Shown in pieces: positions 1 to 8,086 of a stretch of 21,361 nt of DNA (the stretch's first letter is position 1; every line of letters starts with the position of its first letter). The notes below the pieces were generated by a model that worked only from the letters and a program-made list of their open reading frames with translations, was not told the DNA's origin and did not search any database. The position numbers were made by a program, and so were the translations under genes. Source of the DNA: Symbiodinium natans (lineage: Eukaryota; Sar; Dinophyceae; Suessiales; Symbiodiniaceae); contig CAJNDS010001363.1 in the NCBI GenBank assembly GCA_905221605.1, forward strand, positions 1-21,361, in the 5' to 3' direction.

Positions 1-321
1 GGATGTGAGACAAACATGTGCATACTTGGGCCTAAGTTTTTGAAGGTAAGGACGTGTAGACGGTGAGCAGAAGCATAGCTACGGGGGGGACGCATGCTGG
101 CAGTTCGGATAGGGCGCATTTTCTATCGCTTTCACACAATCTCTCCTTTCTCCATGTTCGTCACGCGTGCGAAGTGCCGCTCAAGGATGTGAGACAAACA
201 TGGGCATGCTTCGGCCAAGTTCTTGGGTTGAGGCAAGACCACTGCATAATGGCGCCGCAATGCTTGTGCTTTGCGCGTCTCTGCACGTGACGTGTACAGA
301 AACAGGTACATGAAATACATG

Positions 322-445
322 TTGTTCGTTTTGCTCAGACGCCCCCCCCCTGTGTGATGCTCATATCCCTGGTGCTCGTTTTGCTCAAACGCCCCCCTTT
401 GTCATGCTCATGCTGCATCCCTGGTGCTCATTTTGCTCACACCCC
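322..445 (+). repeat. Three ~50-bp C-rich tandem repeats
   Basis: Three units share the core GYTCRTTTTGCTCA followed by A/C-rich bases and a run of C. They begin near 324, 374 and 425, a period of about 50 bp. Units two and three are also preceded by ATCCCTGGT. The same array lies at about 9760-9883 in copy B. A related but degenerate pair lies on the other side of the Rep-like gene at 3785-3886, in the same orientation, so these may mark element ends. Confidence 0.8.
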
Positions 446-615
446 ACGAACAACCCAGCCCAGGGATGTTCCCTTGGAGTTCCGGGGCAGCCAGTCCCAT
501 TGTGGACGTTCCTTCGTCTCCTACCACCTCGTGGTCAAAGACCTGGAGACCACTAGAAGCTTGCTCTGGGCACGCGGCCCCGCGAAACGTTCCGGGAAAG
601 CAGGCCTCGAAAACT

Positions 616-683
616 CGTGGTCCTGCAAATCCGTTTTTTGGACTAATAATTCTATTGTCCCACAACGGTTTTGCAGGACCACG
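616..683. other. Stem-loop, candidate replication origin (copy A)
   Basis: The left arm at 616-635 and right arm at 664-683 are inverted complements matching at 19 of 20 positions (core GTGGTCCTGCAAA with TTTGCAGGACCAC). The loop is 28 nt and AT-rich. On the minus strand the loop contains AATTATTAG (651 down to 643), which fits the NANTATTAC origin nonamer of CRESS-DNA replicons except at the last base. The hairpin lies about 390 bp upstream of the Rep-like start. Hairpin-plus-Rep is the standard layout of rolling-circle replicons; origin function here is inference. Both arms and loop are identical in copy B. Confidence 0.6.
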
Positions 684-775
684 CGTGTCATCTTGCAGTT
701 CTCGTACGTGGCTTGTCCTGTGCGGTCCTGCGGTAATGGTTTCTGCAATGAGAGAAGGTAGACATTGGGTCCTGT
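619..775. promoter_or_regulatory. Iteron-like GGTCCTG repeats around the stem-loop
   Basis: The heptamer GGTCCTG occurs at 619, 724 and 768 on the plus strand and inverted (CAGGACC) at 674-680. Two of the four are inside the hairpin arms and two lie just downstream. Rep proteins of circular DNA replicons often bind short repeats next to the origin hairpin, so these could be such sites. The same set is present at +9438 in copy B. Binding is inferred, not shown. Confidence 0.4.
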
Positions 776-861
776 CACGTTCCTGCGCAGCGTTTCGCAG
801 GCTTGGACAGTGAGCTTCAGTGCCTCTCACCAAAGAGCTCACCACTTTTCATGAGCACCAC

Positions 862-1050
862 ATGGTTTGCGTAACTGCAGGGGAATCTGACACAAGCGTG
901 AGTTCCTGCTTCTAAATGGTACGTACCGTGCAGGTGACTCTTTCCCACAAACCCTCTAACTAAACGGGAGCGCCGTATGGTTTGTGTAACTGCGTGGGAA
1001 TCTGACAGAAGCGTGACTGCCTGTCTCTAATTGGCACGTGCCGTGCATGT
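862..1050 (+). repeat. Duplicated ~75-bp block with a conserved perfect palindrome (copy A)
   Basis: Blocks starting at 862 and 977 (offset 115) share ATGGTTTGYGTAACTGC, GGGAATCTGACA and AAGCGTGA. Each ends in a perfect 10-bp palindrome, GGTACGTACC at 918-927 and GGCACGTGCC at 1033-1042. The palindromes differ at two symmetrical positions, so the changes compensate each other. The second block ends about 25 bp before the Rep-like ATG. This could be a promoter, an operator for a dimeric protein, or a structured RNA leader. Confidence 0.75.
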
Positions 1051-1074
1051 AAATCCGGGCATTTTGCCTGAGCC

Positions 1075-2718
1075 ATGTTGCCCGCAAAACGTCGTCGTTT
1101 GCAGGGCAAGCAGAGTCCGCCGGAGGGAGAAAACAGCAGGCAAACACGGACCCAGCTCCAGACCCTTGTCCGAGACACGTGGGTTGCGAGGAGAATGGTC
1201 GAGGAAGGCTCACATGGTCATGAGAGGCGCAATGTCCTGCGAGTGGAGTTTACCAGCATAGACAAGGTTCCAGTTCTACAGGCCATGCTGGGCCAAGTGC
1301 CTGCTCATCTCATGGCTGCAGCAAGAGCTTTGCTTGCCTCCTGGCACGCAGAACCCCCCATAGTCTTGAATGAGCAACCGCTGCCTTCCTACCGCGGCAG
1401 TGGCACGATGTTCAGATACTCTGGCTCCTGGTCCAGGATTACAGATGCCGGGGCAAGTGCAATGTTGGCAGAAGGGGAGTCGCGGATTGCCGATATCTGT
1501 CGCCTCTTGCAGGACAATGTCGAGGTTGCAAGCCTTTGGGATGAGTTCCAACGCTTTGCGCAGCAGCTACGGCAAAGCAAGCTGGATCGTATGACTCTTG
1601 CGTGTGAGCTGCACACCGCTGTGAGTCTGGAGAAGCTGGTGCCCAGCATCCACTTTCATCTGATGTTTGACTCGAGATGCTTGGCGCAGGTTAGTTGGTT
1701 ATGTTCTGCGTCCTGGCTCGGTTTTGCGGTCGCCGGTGCAGTTAGCTAATTAGGTGCCCTGTTTCAAAGGGTTGATGTGAACATGACCCACTGTTTCCAC
1801 CGCCGCTTCGGGCGTTCCTCCTGGGTCCTTGCCGGTAGTTTTGTGGGGTAAAAGTAAGGACAGACGGTGACTCTGCCGAAGCCCAGTCTGTTGTTTCGTG
1901 GTGCCGTTCCGCATCAGTCTGTGGAGTGCAAGCAAGCTCGTGGAAAAGCTTGCCGAAAGGCATACGATCAGGGGCATTATTATTTACAGGTTCCGAAGAT
2001 TGGCTCCATTCATATGACGACGACAGCTCCTGCCTTCACCACCTTTCCAATTGCGCCGGATTGGATTACCAATTTATGGCAGGCCTGTAAAATTACGGAG
2101 CAGGTTGCGGAGAAGGAGTACCTGCGCTGCAAGAAGCACGTGAAAGCCTATTTAGACAACATGAAGTTCCATGCACAGTGCATGCAGACAGAGGCCGTTG
2201 CAGCGCGCAAGGCGCAAGCGCTCCTGGACCTTCAGCCCCTCATGAAGACAGCCGTTGTGCTGGAGCAGGTCCAGCGCGACTTCTTGCCACAGTTCGCCCG
2301 CCCCATGTTCCGAAGGAGCTTCCTTGTTTTAACTGGTCCCACGCGACTTGGTAAAACAATCTATGCTCGCAGCCTCTTCGGTCATCGCCAGACACTAGAG
2401 CTCAACTGCTGTGGCGTGAGTCAGCCTGACTTGCGTGGCTTCAACCCTTTGGTCCACCGCGCCATCTTGTATGATGAAGGTTCCGCGGACATGGTTTTGC
2501 GCAATCGTCGCCTGTTTCAGGGATCCACAGAAGAGGTTACGCTCGCCCACTCTGGAACAAATCTGTTCACCTACAGTGTGTATGTCTACAACGTCGCTAT
2601 GATTCTGACGTCGAACTCTTGGCTGCGTGAGCTGGAGGAGTTGCAGAGCGAGGAGCGCGAGTGGCTCGAAGGTAATTCAATCTGTATAGACTGCAAGCAG
2701 CCGCTGTATGAGACGTGA
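1075..2718 (+). CDS. Rep-like protein: HUH endonuclease motif plus SF3-type helicase, two exons (copy A)
   Basis: Inferred exons are 1075-1689 and 1864-2718 (489 residues). The 174-nt intron starts GTTAGT after CAG and ends GACAG, phase 0 on both sides. The first exon begins at an ATG; the second open frame has no ATG at its start, which supports splicing. Residues 193-195 are His-Phe-His in IHFHLMF, fitting the HUH metal-binding motif of rolling-circle Rep nucleases. The second exon has Walker A GPTRLGKT (363-370, Lys369), Walker B AILYDEG (Asp409, Glu410) and motif C ILTSNSW (Asn456), the spacing of SF3 helicases of CRESS-type Reps. Dinoflagellate genomes, as I recall, carry families of such proteins. 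The nicking tyrosine is not clear; the Tyr-rich stretch KAYDQGHYY early in exon 2 is a candidate. It may nick and unwind DNA at the upstream hairpin, or be a domesticated or transposon protein. Confidence 0.72.
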
Positions 2719-2986
2719 AAGCCAAGAAGCCGGAACTCTGTCTGTGCTCTGTGCCTAAACCACGAAGCCATATAATGATAGGGGAAGACTCTGCAACCAT
2801 TTTTGGGCAAGCCGCTTTTGGGGGCAGAAATGGACGCCAGGAGGCAGCTCTGGCTCAAGAACCGATTGAAAAATACAAATAACTGTTTTTCCTTTCAAGT
2901 TGGAGCAGACAAAGGCTTTTTCCACATGCAACAATGTTTTGGAAGTGTTGTCCTTCGTTCTGAACGGCTCGGGCATGTCAAACTAT

Positions 2987-3613
2987 CTAGATATCACCAA
3001 CAGTTGCAGTGTTTTGTTGTGTTTTTCGCTTGTTTGGAGTTGCATGATTTTTGACATGTTTTCTTGATTTTTGAGCTTGCTTTGAACCGCGCCCGCTTTT
3101 TTTCAAGCATGTAGGGCGGTGGGAGGGGGCTTGGGCGGGAGGGCGGGCCGCGGCCGCGCGTGTGCTGAGGCCTGCGAATGCCCGCATGCTCTGGCTTGTC
3201 ATGCCCAGCCAAGTCGGGCTCAACTGATGTGCGACAGGAAAACTGCTGCTTGCCATCGGGTGCACGCCAAATCCAGGCAACAGGCAGGCGACAACCTTGG
3301 ATTTCCAGACTTGTTGCTCTCCGTCCTGTGCATCGTTCACATGTCCTGCATCCTTTCTTCCGAAGCTGTCAGCTATGTCTTCCATAAGCCTGAGTACATC
3401 AGATTGCTGTGAAGGCGCATGCCAATTGTACACATGTTCCAGTGGTTTGGGGTTGACAGTACGCGGGCAGCTTCCATGCTTCTGACAGATGCCAGCTGTT
3501 GCGTTCAAACGTGCACAGGCTTGAGCACCATCGTCTCGAAAAAGGCATGTTGCAAGCTCGATAGCTGTCTGGCTTTTACGCGTCCAGTTGGCTTCACGCC
3601 GCTTCTGGCACAC
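2987..3613 (-). CDS. Unrecognised open frame convergent with the Rep-like gene (copy A)
   Basis: A 208-codon minus-strand frame runs toward the 3' end of the Rep-like gene. It begins at a GTG, directly after GCTAG, which could be a splice acceptor rather than a start. The middle part (roughly 3260-3480) reads like real protein, for example LMEDIADSFGRKDAGH. The last third lies over G/C-rich and homopolymer DNA and is Lys/Arg/Gln-rich. I recognise no domain. Of three differences from copy B in the middle part, two change residues (Pro-Lys to His-Lys, Leu to Arg) and one is silent. Convergent Rep and capsid genes occur in some circular ssDNA viruses, but nothing here identifies a capsid. It may be a chance frame or a gene exon. 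Confidence 0.25.
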   Translation of the reverse strand: MCQKRREANWTRKSQTAIELATCLFRDDGAQACARLNATAGICQKHGSCPRTVNPKPLEHVYNWHAPSQQSDVLRLMEDIADSFGRKDAGHVNDAQDGEQQVWKSKVVACLLPGFGVHPMASSSFPVAHQLSPTWLGMTSQSMRAFAGLSTRAAAARPPAQAPSHRPTCLKKSGRGSKQAQKSRKHVKNHATPNKRKTQQNTATVGDI

Positions 3614-4532
3614 CTAGCACAGTGTCACAGACAGCCTGTTGCGTGCAAGAGTGTTCATCTTTCCACTGCCCGGTTGTCTAGGTGGAGACGCCAGAAGAAG
3701 ACAGCAGAAGAAGACTTTAGGGCTCAAGGGGCTAGGGGAAGCGGCTTTGCCTGCAAGTACCTGACGCCCCTCCTTTTTGTTTGCTGATGCTCACCATTGC
3801 TCAAACCCCTCTCCCCTTTTTTTGCTCCTATCCGCCGTGGCTCAGGACGGTGTTCATCTTGCTCGTGCACCCCTCCCCCTTTTTTGCCGATGATGCTGCG
3901 CCTTGGGAAGCTTTCACCGGCGCACAGGCTGTCCGCTCGGCGTCGGGACGCTCATGTGCGGGTTACCCTGGGGGTGTTCCAGCTCCAAGTCAGGTCCAGG
4001 TTACTTTGACGTTCCTTTTGCACCGACGCAGAAGGTCGTGCCAAGTCGCTGCAAGACGGCGTTTGGCCAGATTTCCGCTGTTGAAGGGTGGACACTTGCC
4101 CAAACTGGTAAGGGAGGTCTCTGGAGGGGGACTCTGTCATCTTAAGGCCGGCGGCAAGATGGTGGTTGGCCAGATCTCAACTGTTGTTGTTCCACGCTGC
4201 CTTACCAGCGGCCCCAGTTTGGGGTGCAGGAAAGCCAGGTATTTCCAAGTATGTTGCGGGTTACCGCTGCTGTATTGCCAAGTCGTTGTTGGTTCGCACA
4301 TCGACCATGACGTAAGGATAGAGGGCCATTGTGTTGCCCTTGCCGAGATTGAATCGACCGTATTTGACTGTCGTTCGTCACAGCTTGTCGTGTGCATGTC
4401 TGGCCAAGTTCTTAGCGTCAGGAGTCAGCGACGTAGTTGGTAGTGGTGCAGGCAGACTGTCGACGAAATCTTGCAAGAGGTACATCTCCAAGCCTCGTCT
4501 GACGTTTTCGCACTTCCGCAGTTTGCCTGCGC
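3614..4532. other. Spacer with degenerate repeats; no convincing gene
   Basis: Positions 3785-3886 hold two C-rich motifs related to the 322-445 array (TGATGCTCA, TTGCTCAAAC, then C and T runs). Positions about 4050-4200 hold two similar blocks sharing CAAGAYGG and TTGGCCAGAT followed by CTGTTG about 100 bp apart. A 220-codon plus-strand frame at 3781-4443 crosses all of this, including the duplication breakpoint at 4274; its composition is repeat-like and no domain is visible. The same sequence up to 4274 recurs at 13052-13713. Confidence 0.5.
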
Positions 4533-6235
4533 ATGAGCCTCCAAAAGGAAGTGCTTTGCGGTGCTGAAGTGCTCTGTACCATGGAGTGCCGTTGCCAAGC
4601 AGCTACCTGTCGCTTGTGTTCTCTGAAGCGGACCTGCTGCGAGCTGCAACAGCGCTTGCGAGAAGGACAGCGGCCGCTTGTCAGGGCAGCCCGAAAAGCC
4701 CACAGAGTGAGTTGGCCGTGCGGACTTTCCCCAAAGCAGCGGCATCAGGTCTTGTGTACCTATGTTCTCAGCGGTCACAATGCAATAGTGGCCATGCAGC
4801 ACGCCCGACAACTACAGAGGCGTGCAGCGTCTGACGACACGCTGCCAAGCATTACGTTTGTCCAGAATCTTTACCGGGAAGCTGCGGCTTCTGATGTTCA
4901 TGCCTGTACAGATCCGCAGACGGCGGCCCAAAAACATGCTTCTCGAGAAGCTCACGTTTTCTTGGCAGAGGCCAACCTTTTTCGCTGGGTTCGGCAGCAG
5001 AACTTTCGTTGTCACTCGGCTCCGACCTCGGAGGCGGCCTTCTTCGAGTTTCGACGAAGATTGGGTGATCATGCTGGCTGCCGGGCTGCCACAAACCGTG
5101 GCGGCCGGAAGTGGTTGCAGCGATGGTGTAAACGTTGGGATGTGAGTAGAGGAACCGTGCCAGTGCGTGTGGCTGTGGAGCCTGCGCGCTTGCCCCAGAA
5201 GGCTTGGGTGCATTTTCTTCTGAAGTTAAGACTTTTTGCATAGATTGAGGAGCCTTTTTTGGGGTCACAAGCAAGCATCATATTTGGAGTTGCAAATCGG
5301 CCCAGTACCAAAAACGGGACCGCTTTCTGGCCCAAAAAATGGGGGGCCCAAATCTCCGGGCAGAGGTGGCGGTGTTCTTCCAATCGCTCAGCTTCCTTCG
5401 ACATGCAAGTGCACCCCGACGTCTTTTGCATCTCAACCTTGATGAGACATCTGTAGCTCTGACGCCGCACCCTCTTTGTGGATTGGTGGTCCAACGCCGC
5501 CACTGGGGAGCAGACGTGGAGGGCCCACGTCTGCCGGTTCGCAAGGGTGACTTGCGGACATTTGTGAGCTATGTGGCAGTGATATCAGACAACGACGAGC
5601 TTCAGCAGAGCTTGCCACATTTCGTCATCGGGAATAAGTCCGTGTTTACACTGGGCTTGATGCAGACAGTGGCCGCAGAATGCCGCCCGGGGACACATGT
5701 CTGGCGAACAGTCTCCTCATGGAACTCCACATCACTGCTTTTGGCAATGCTGGACCTGATTTCGCTAGCGTTGGACGGTTGGAGATGGTTGCTGGAACCG
5801 GTTCTCACCCTCGATGTGGCTCCATGCCACCTTTCCAAAGAAGTCTTTCTACGGGCGTGCGAGTTTGACATCAAATTGAATTTCGTGCCGGCCGGCGCAA
5901 CATTCCTGCTGCAGCCGCTCGACGTGCGCGGCTTCTTCTCTTTCAAGTGGTGGCTCCGAACGGAGTACCAAATCTTACGACAGCTTGGTGACGGACAAGT
6001 CAGCAAGTTGGACTGGGTACGTTTGCTCATGAGAGCCCGCAGATCGTGGCGCAAATCCTTTAGTTTGACAGGGTGTCTGGGCGAAGCTCTGCCTTGTCTG
6101 TCCAAGAAGCTGCAAGCTTTTGAAATAGACCCTCAAGCAGCGGGTCGTTCTCCACCTTCGAAAGAAGCAAGCCAATGCATATGGCCGCGAAATCGCGCCA
6201 TGGGCTATGCGTATGACCTTTTGTTTAAAGAGTAA
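4533..6235 (+). CDS. pogo/Tigger-like DDE transposase (DDE_1 type), two exons
   Basis: Inferred exons are 4533-5141 and 5366-6235 (492 residues) around a 224-nt intron that starts GTGAGT and ends CAGAG, phase 0. The catalytic triad is complete: Asp229 in NLDETSV, Asp353 in LTLDVAPCH and Asp389 in LLQPLDVRGFFSFK, a DD35D arrangement typical of pogo-group members of Tc1/mariner. The end of exon 1 (GGRKWLQRWCKRW) resembles the CENP-B type helix-turn-helix that binds terminal repeats. An in-frame ATG at 4581 is an alternative start; the N-terminus is unusually Cys-rich. The frame is open to a normal stop after YAYDLLFKE. The gene begins about 260 bp after the point where the two large copies diverge, just past a TA dinucleotide, the target of this superfamily. 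I found no terminal inverted repeats, so element ends are unresolved. Confidence 0.8.
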
Positions 6236-6470
6236 AGCTCGCCGTGGGACCGGAAGCGCTCAATGCTTGAAGCTCCAACGTCCGACAAGCGGGATGTGTG
6301 ATACTGCTTGGGGAAGGTGCAACATGGTGGAAAGGACCATGCGTTCTTGGTGCTGGAAGTAGGGCCCAGCGTGTGCAATGTTTCTGAGCGGGAACGCGTG
6401 CTTTGCTTCGTGTGTCCTCAAGTGGGTGGAAAGAGAGACGTGTGCATGCGCCACGGTAGTTGCTGCAGCC

Positions 6471-6879
6471 ATGAGTGCCGAAGCTGCTGCTGGCGATGTT
6501 GTACGAGATCTCAAAAGGCAGCGGCAAGAGCTGAAGGTGCCAAGAGACTTTTCTGTCCTATGCGCGCACGCTGCCCATACACGTGCCTTTTTTGCCAGGA
6601 CGAACTGAAGCGCGCCAGCAAAGCCCTCAAGACCGAAGCTGCTATCCTCAAGAAGAGCACTTCTTTTTGCGTAGCCTGCTCTGATGCAGTGTGACAGTGT
6701 GCGAAGCAGTTTTCCTTTAGGTCAGAAAGCGCCGCCGCCTCCTGCGAAAAGCAGGCGATTTGGACGACGACTCACTGATCTGGCTACTGCGCAGACGGCA
6801 AAACGCAGATGCCGGACCACGTCAAGAAGCGCAACGTCCACGCGACAATGCTGTTGGTGAAGAGCGTCAAGAGACCTGA
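6471..6879 (+). CDS. Small basic coiled-coil-like protein, probably three exons
   Basis: Inferred exons are 6471-6536, 6599-6670 and 6721-6879 (98 residues). Introns of 62 nt (GTGCCA...GCCAG) and 50 nt (GTAGCC...TTTAG) are phase 0 and remove stops. Exon 1 starts at ATG with MSAEAAAG and a helix rich in Lys, Arg and Gln (RDLKRQRQELK). Exon 2 continues (DELKRASKALKTEAAILKK), and exon 3 has VRKRRRLLRKAGDLDDDSL then IWLLRRRQ. A basic helix followed by an acidic turn and a leucine-rich helix recalls small proteins I associate with dinoflagellate mobile elements; that is recollection, not a search result. It lies 236 bp downstream of the transposase on the same strand and may belong to the same element. 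The introns are very short for a nuclear gene, and RNA evidence is needed to settle the structure. Confidence 0.45.
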
Positions 6880-7432
6880 GCTGTGAACGGTTTCGCGAAG
6901 CTAAGTCCAAGCCACCCTGCTTGAGATATGTTTTTGCTGTGTCTGCGTTAGCTATCGCCAGTTGGCAGATGGCCAGCAGCGTCAAGTTGTGCGTTCTACA
7001 GAATGCAAGCACGCCTATGCATGTGTTCACGGAACGTGCCATGTGTAACGATCTCCTTGAACCTTGAAGGCTTGACCTCAGCCAACCAAACATGCTGATC
7101 GCCCAGATGTTGATCGAATGTGGTTGCTTGTTTCTCTTTGGCTCTTGCTTACAGTGCACGTTGTTGTTCTTATCCGAAACCACACGACAGCTGCCCAAGA
7201 AGCTTCCAGCGGTTGGGTGCGCGGCGGTCGCGATTTCACCGGTGGATGCCGCAGTGGTCGCGCACTTGGAGAGATGCGGACACCATGGTGCTGTTTCTGT
7301 TCTCATGCCACGACTTTCAAAGATGCGCGTGGCAGATCATGTTCGCAGGCCAGTTGCAATGGGAAGAGTCTTTGCCAAGTCCCGCAAGCCGTCCGGGCTT
7401 CTGCCATGACATTTGGTTTCTAGATGCATCAT
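6880..7432. other. Spacer without a convincing gene
   Basis: Open frames exist on both strands (for instance a 194-codon minus-strand frame at 6722-7306 and plus-strand frames around 7092-7437), but they overlap each other in conflicting frames and show no known motif. The minus-strand frame overlaps exon 3 of the small basic gene antisense. A 10-bp direct match, TTGCCAAGTC, occurs at 4275 and near 7370. Confidence 0.4.
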
Positions 7433-7782
7433 CGTGACACATCGCTACCATTGAGTACCATCTGCCCCCATCGCTTACCAGTCCAGTTGGCTGAAGGTCT
7501 TTACCGTCACATTTCGATGCAGCAACAGCGGCTTCGACCTCTGCGAAAAATGTGCACACGCCCCGGCCCCAGTCCGTTCCCTCACAACAGATCTGCTTGA
7601 ATGCCTGCCCGTGTAGGCCTTTGCAGTACTTGTGCAATCTTTGTCAAATGTGTATGCCACGCTGAATCACGCTGATGTTGCCCGTCGATTTTGGCATCCG
7701 GGAGGCAACCCTCGGACATACAGCTGAAGATTCTATTCGCTACGATTTGGAGGCCATCCTGTCAGCAACAGGATTATTCACG
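7433..7782. repeat. ~350-bp dispersed segment, copy 1
   Basis: Starts CGTGACACATCGCTACC and ends AGGATTATTCACG just before the minisatellite. It matches 8087-8436 at an offset of 654 with about five substitutions. A minus-strand open frame crosses it (from about 7637 downward; it includes CTFFAEVEAAVAASKCDGKD), which could be a captured exon. All three differences I can place within that frame change the residue, so there is no sign of selection. Confidence 0.9.
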
Positions 7783-8086
7783 ACATGTCAAACTTGATTT
7801 TGGTGTTGTTTTCGCTTTCTGCTTGTTTTTGTATGGGTTTTGACTATATTTTGAAGGTGTTTTCCTTTTTTGGGGTCAGGGCAACCATCCTAAACCTTAA
7901 AAGTCACTACACCCGACATGTCAAACTTGATTTTGGTGTTTATGTTGCTCTCTGCTTGTTTTTGTATGGTTTTGCCTATGTTTTTAAGGGTGTTTTCCTT
8001 TTTGGGGTCAGGGCAACCATCCTATACCTTAAAAGTTACTACACCCAACATGTCAAACTTGATTTTGGTGTTGTTTTCGCTTTCTT
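7783..8086 (+). repeat. 132-bp minisatellite, first block
   Basis: Monomers begin with ACATGTCAAACTTG at 7783, 7916 and 8048 (spacing 133 and 132). Two monomer types alternate. Type A has TATGGGTTTTGCCTATATTTTGAAGG (in the first monomer the variant GACTATATTTTG) and ends CACTACACCCG. Type B has TATGGTTTTGCCTATG and ends TACTACACCCA. The third monomer is cut off after about 38 bp where the second ~350-bp segment begins at 8087. Confidence 0.93.

Larger units (their letters stand above)
1..4274. repeat. Large direct duplication, copy A (left end outside the window)
   Basis: This stretch aligns with 9438-13713 in the same orientation, at an offset of 9437-9439 that changes only at homopolymer runs (the G run near 82, the T run near 3880). 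By eye I count about a dozen substitutions, for example at 429, 916, 2014, 2523, 3266, 3393 and 3450, so identity is above 99.5%. The match stops abruptly after the bases CTGCTGTA at 4267-4274. Copy A is already inside the homology at base 1. The copy carries a stem-loop, short repeats, a Rep-like gene and a convergent open frame. Confidence 0.97.

Noticed and set aside
354-845. Overlapping open frames on both strands (135, 145 and 129 codons) around the stem-loop, repeated in copy B
   Set aside because: They overlap in several frames on opposite strands, cross the hairpin, and show no domain; conservation in copy B only reflects the recent duplication.
2851-2859. TGGCTCAAG as a second spliced-leader relict (also in copy B near 12289)
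   Set aside because: Only nine bases match the leader end and the next base upstream is wrong; a chance match is plausible at this length.
3781-4443. 220-codon plus-strand frame
   Set aside because: It crosses the duplication breakpoint at 4274 and degenerate repeats, and has no recognisable domain.
6722-7306. 194-codon minus-strand frame
   Set aside because: It runs antisense over exon 3 of the small basic gene and has no known motif; most likely a shadow.
4275-7380. TTGCCAAGTC at 4275 and near 7370 as transposon terminal repeats
   Set aside because: The match is direct rather than inverted, only 10 bp, and no TA is placed correctly at the right side.
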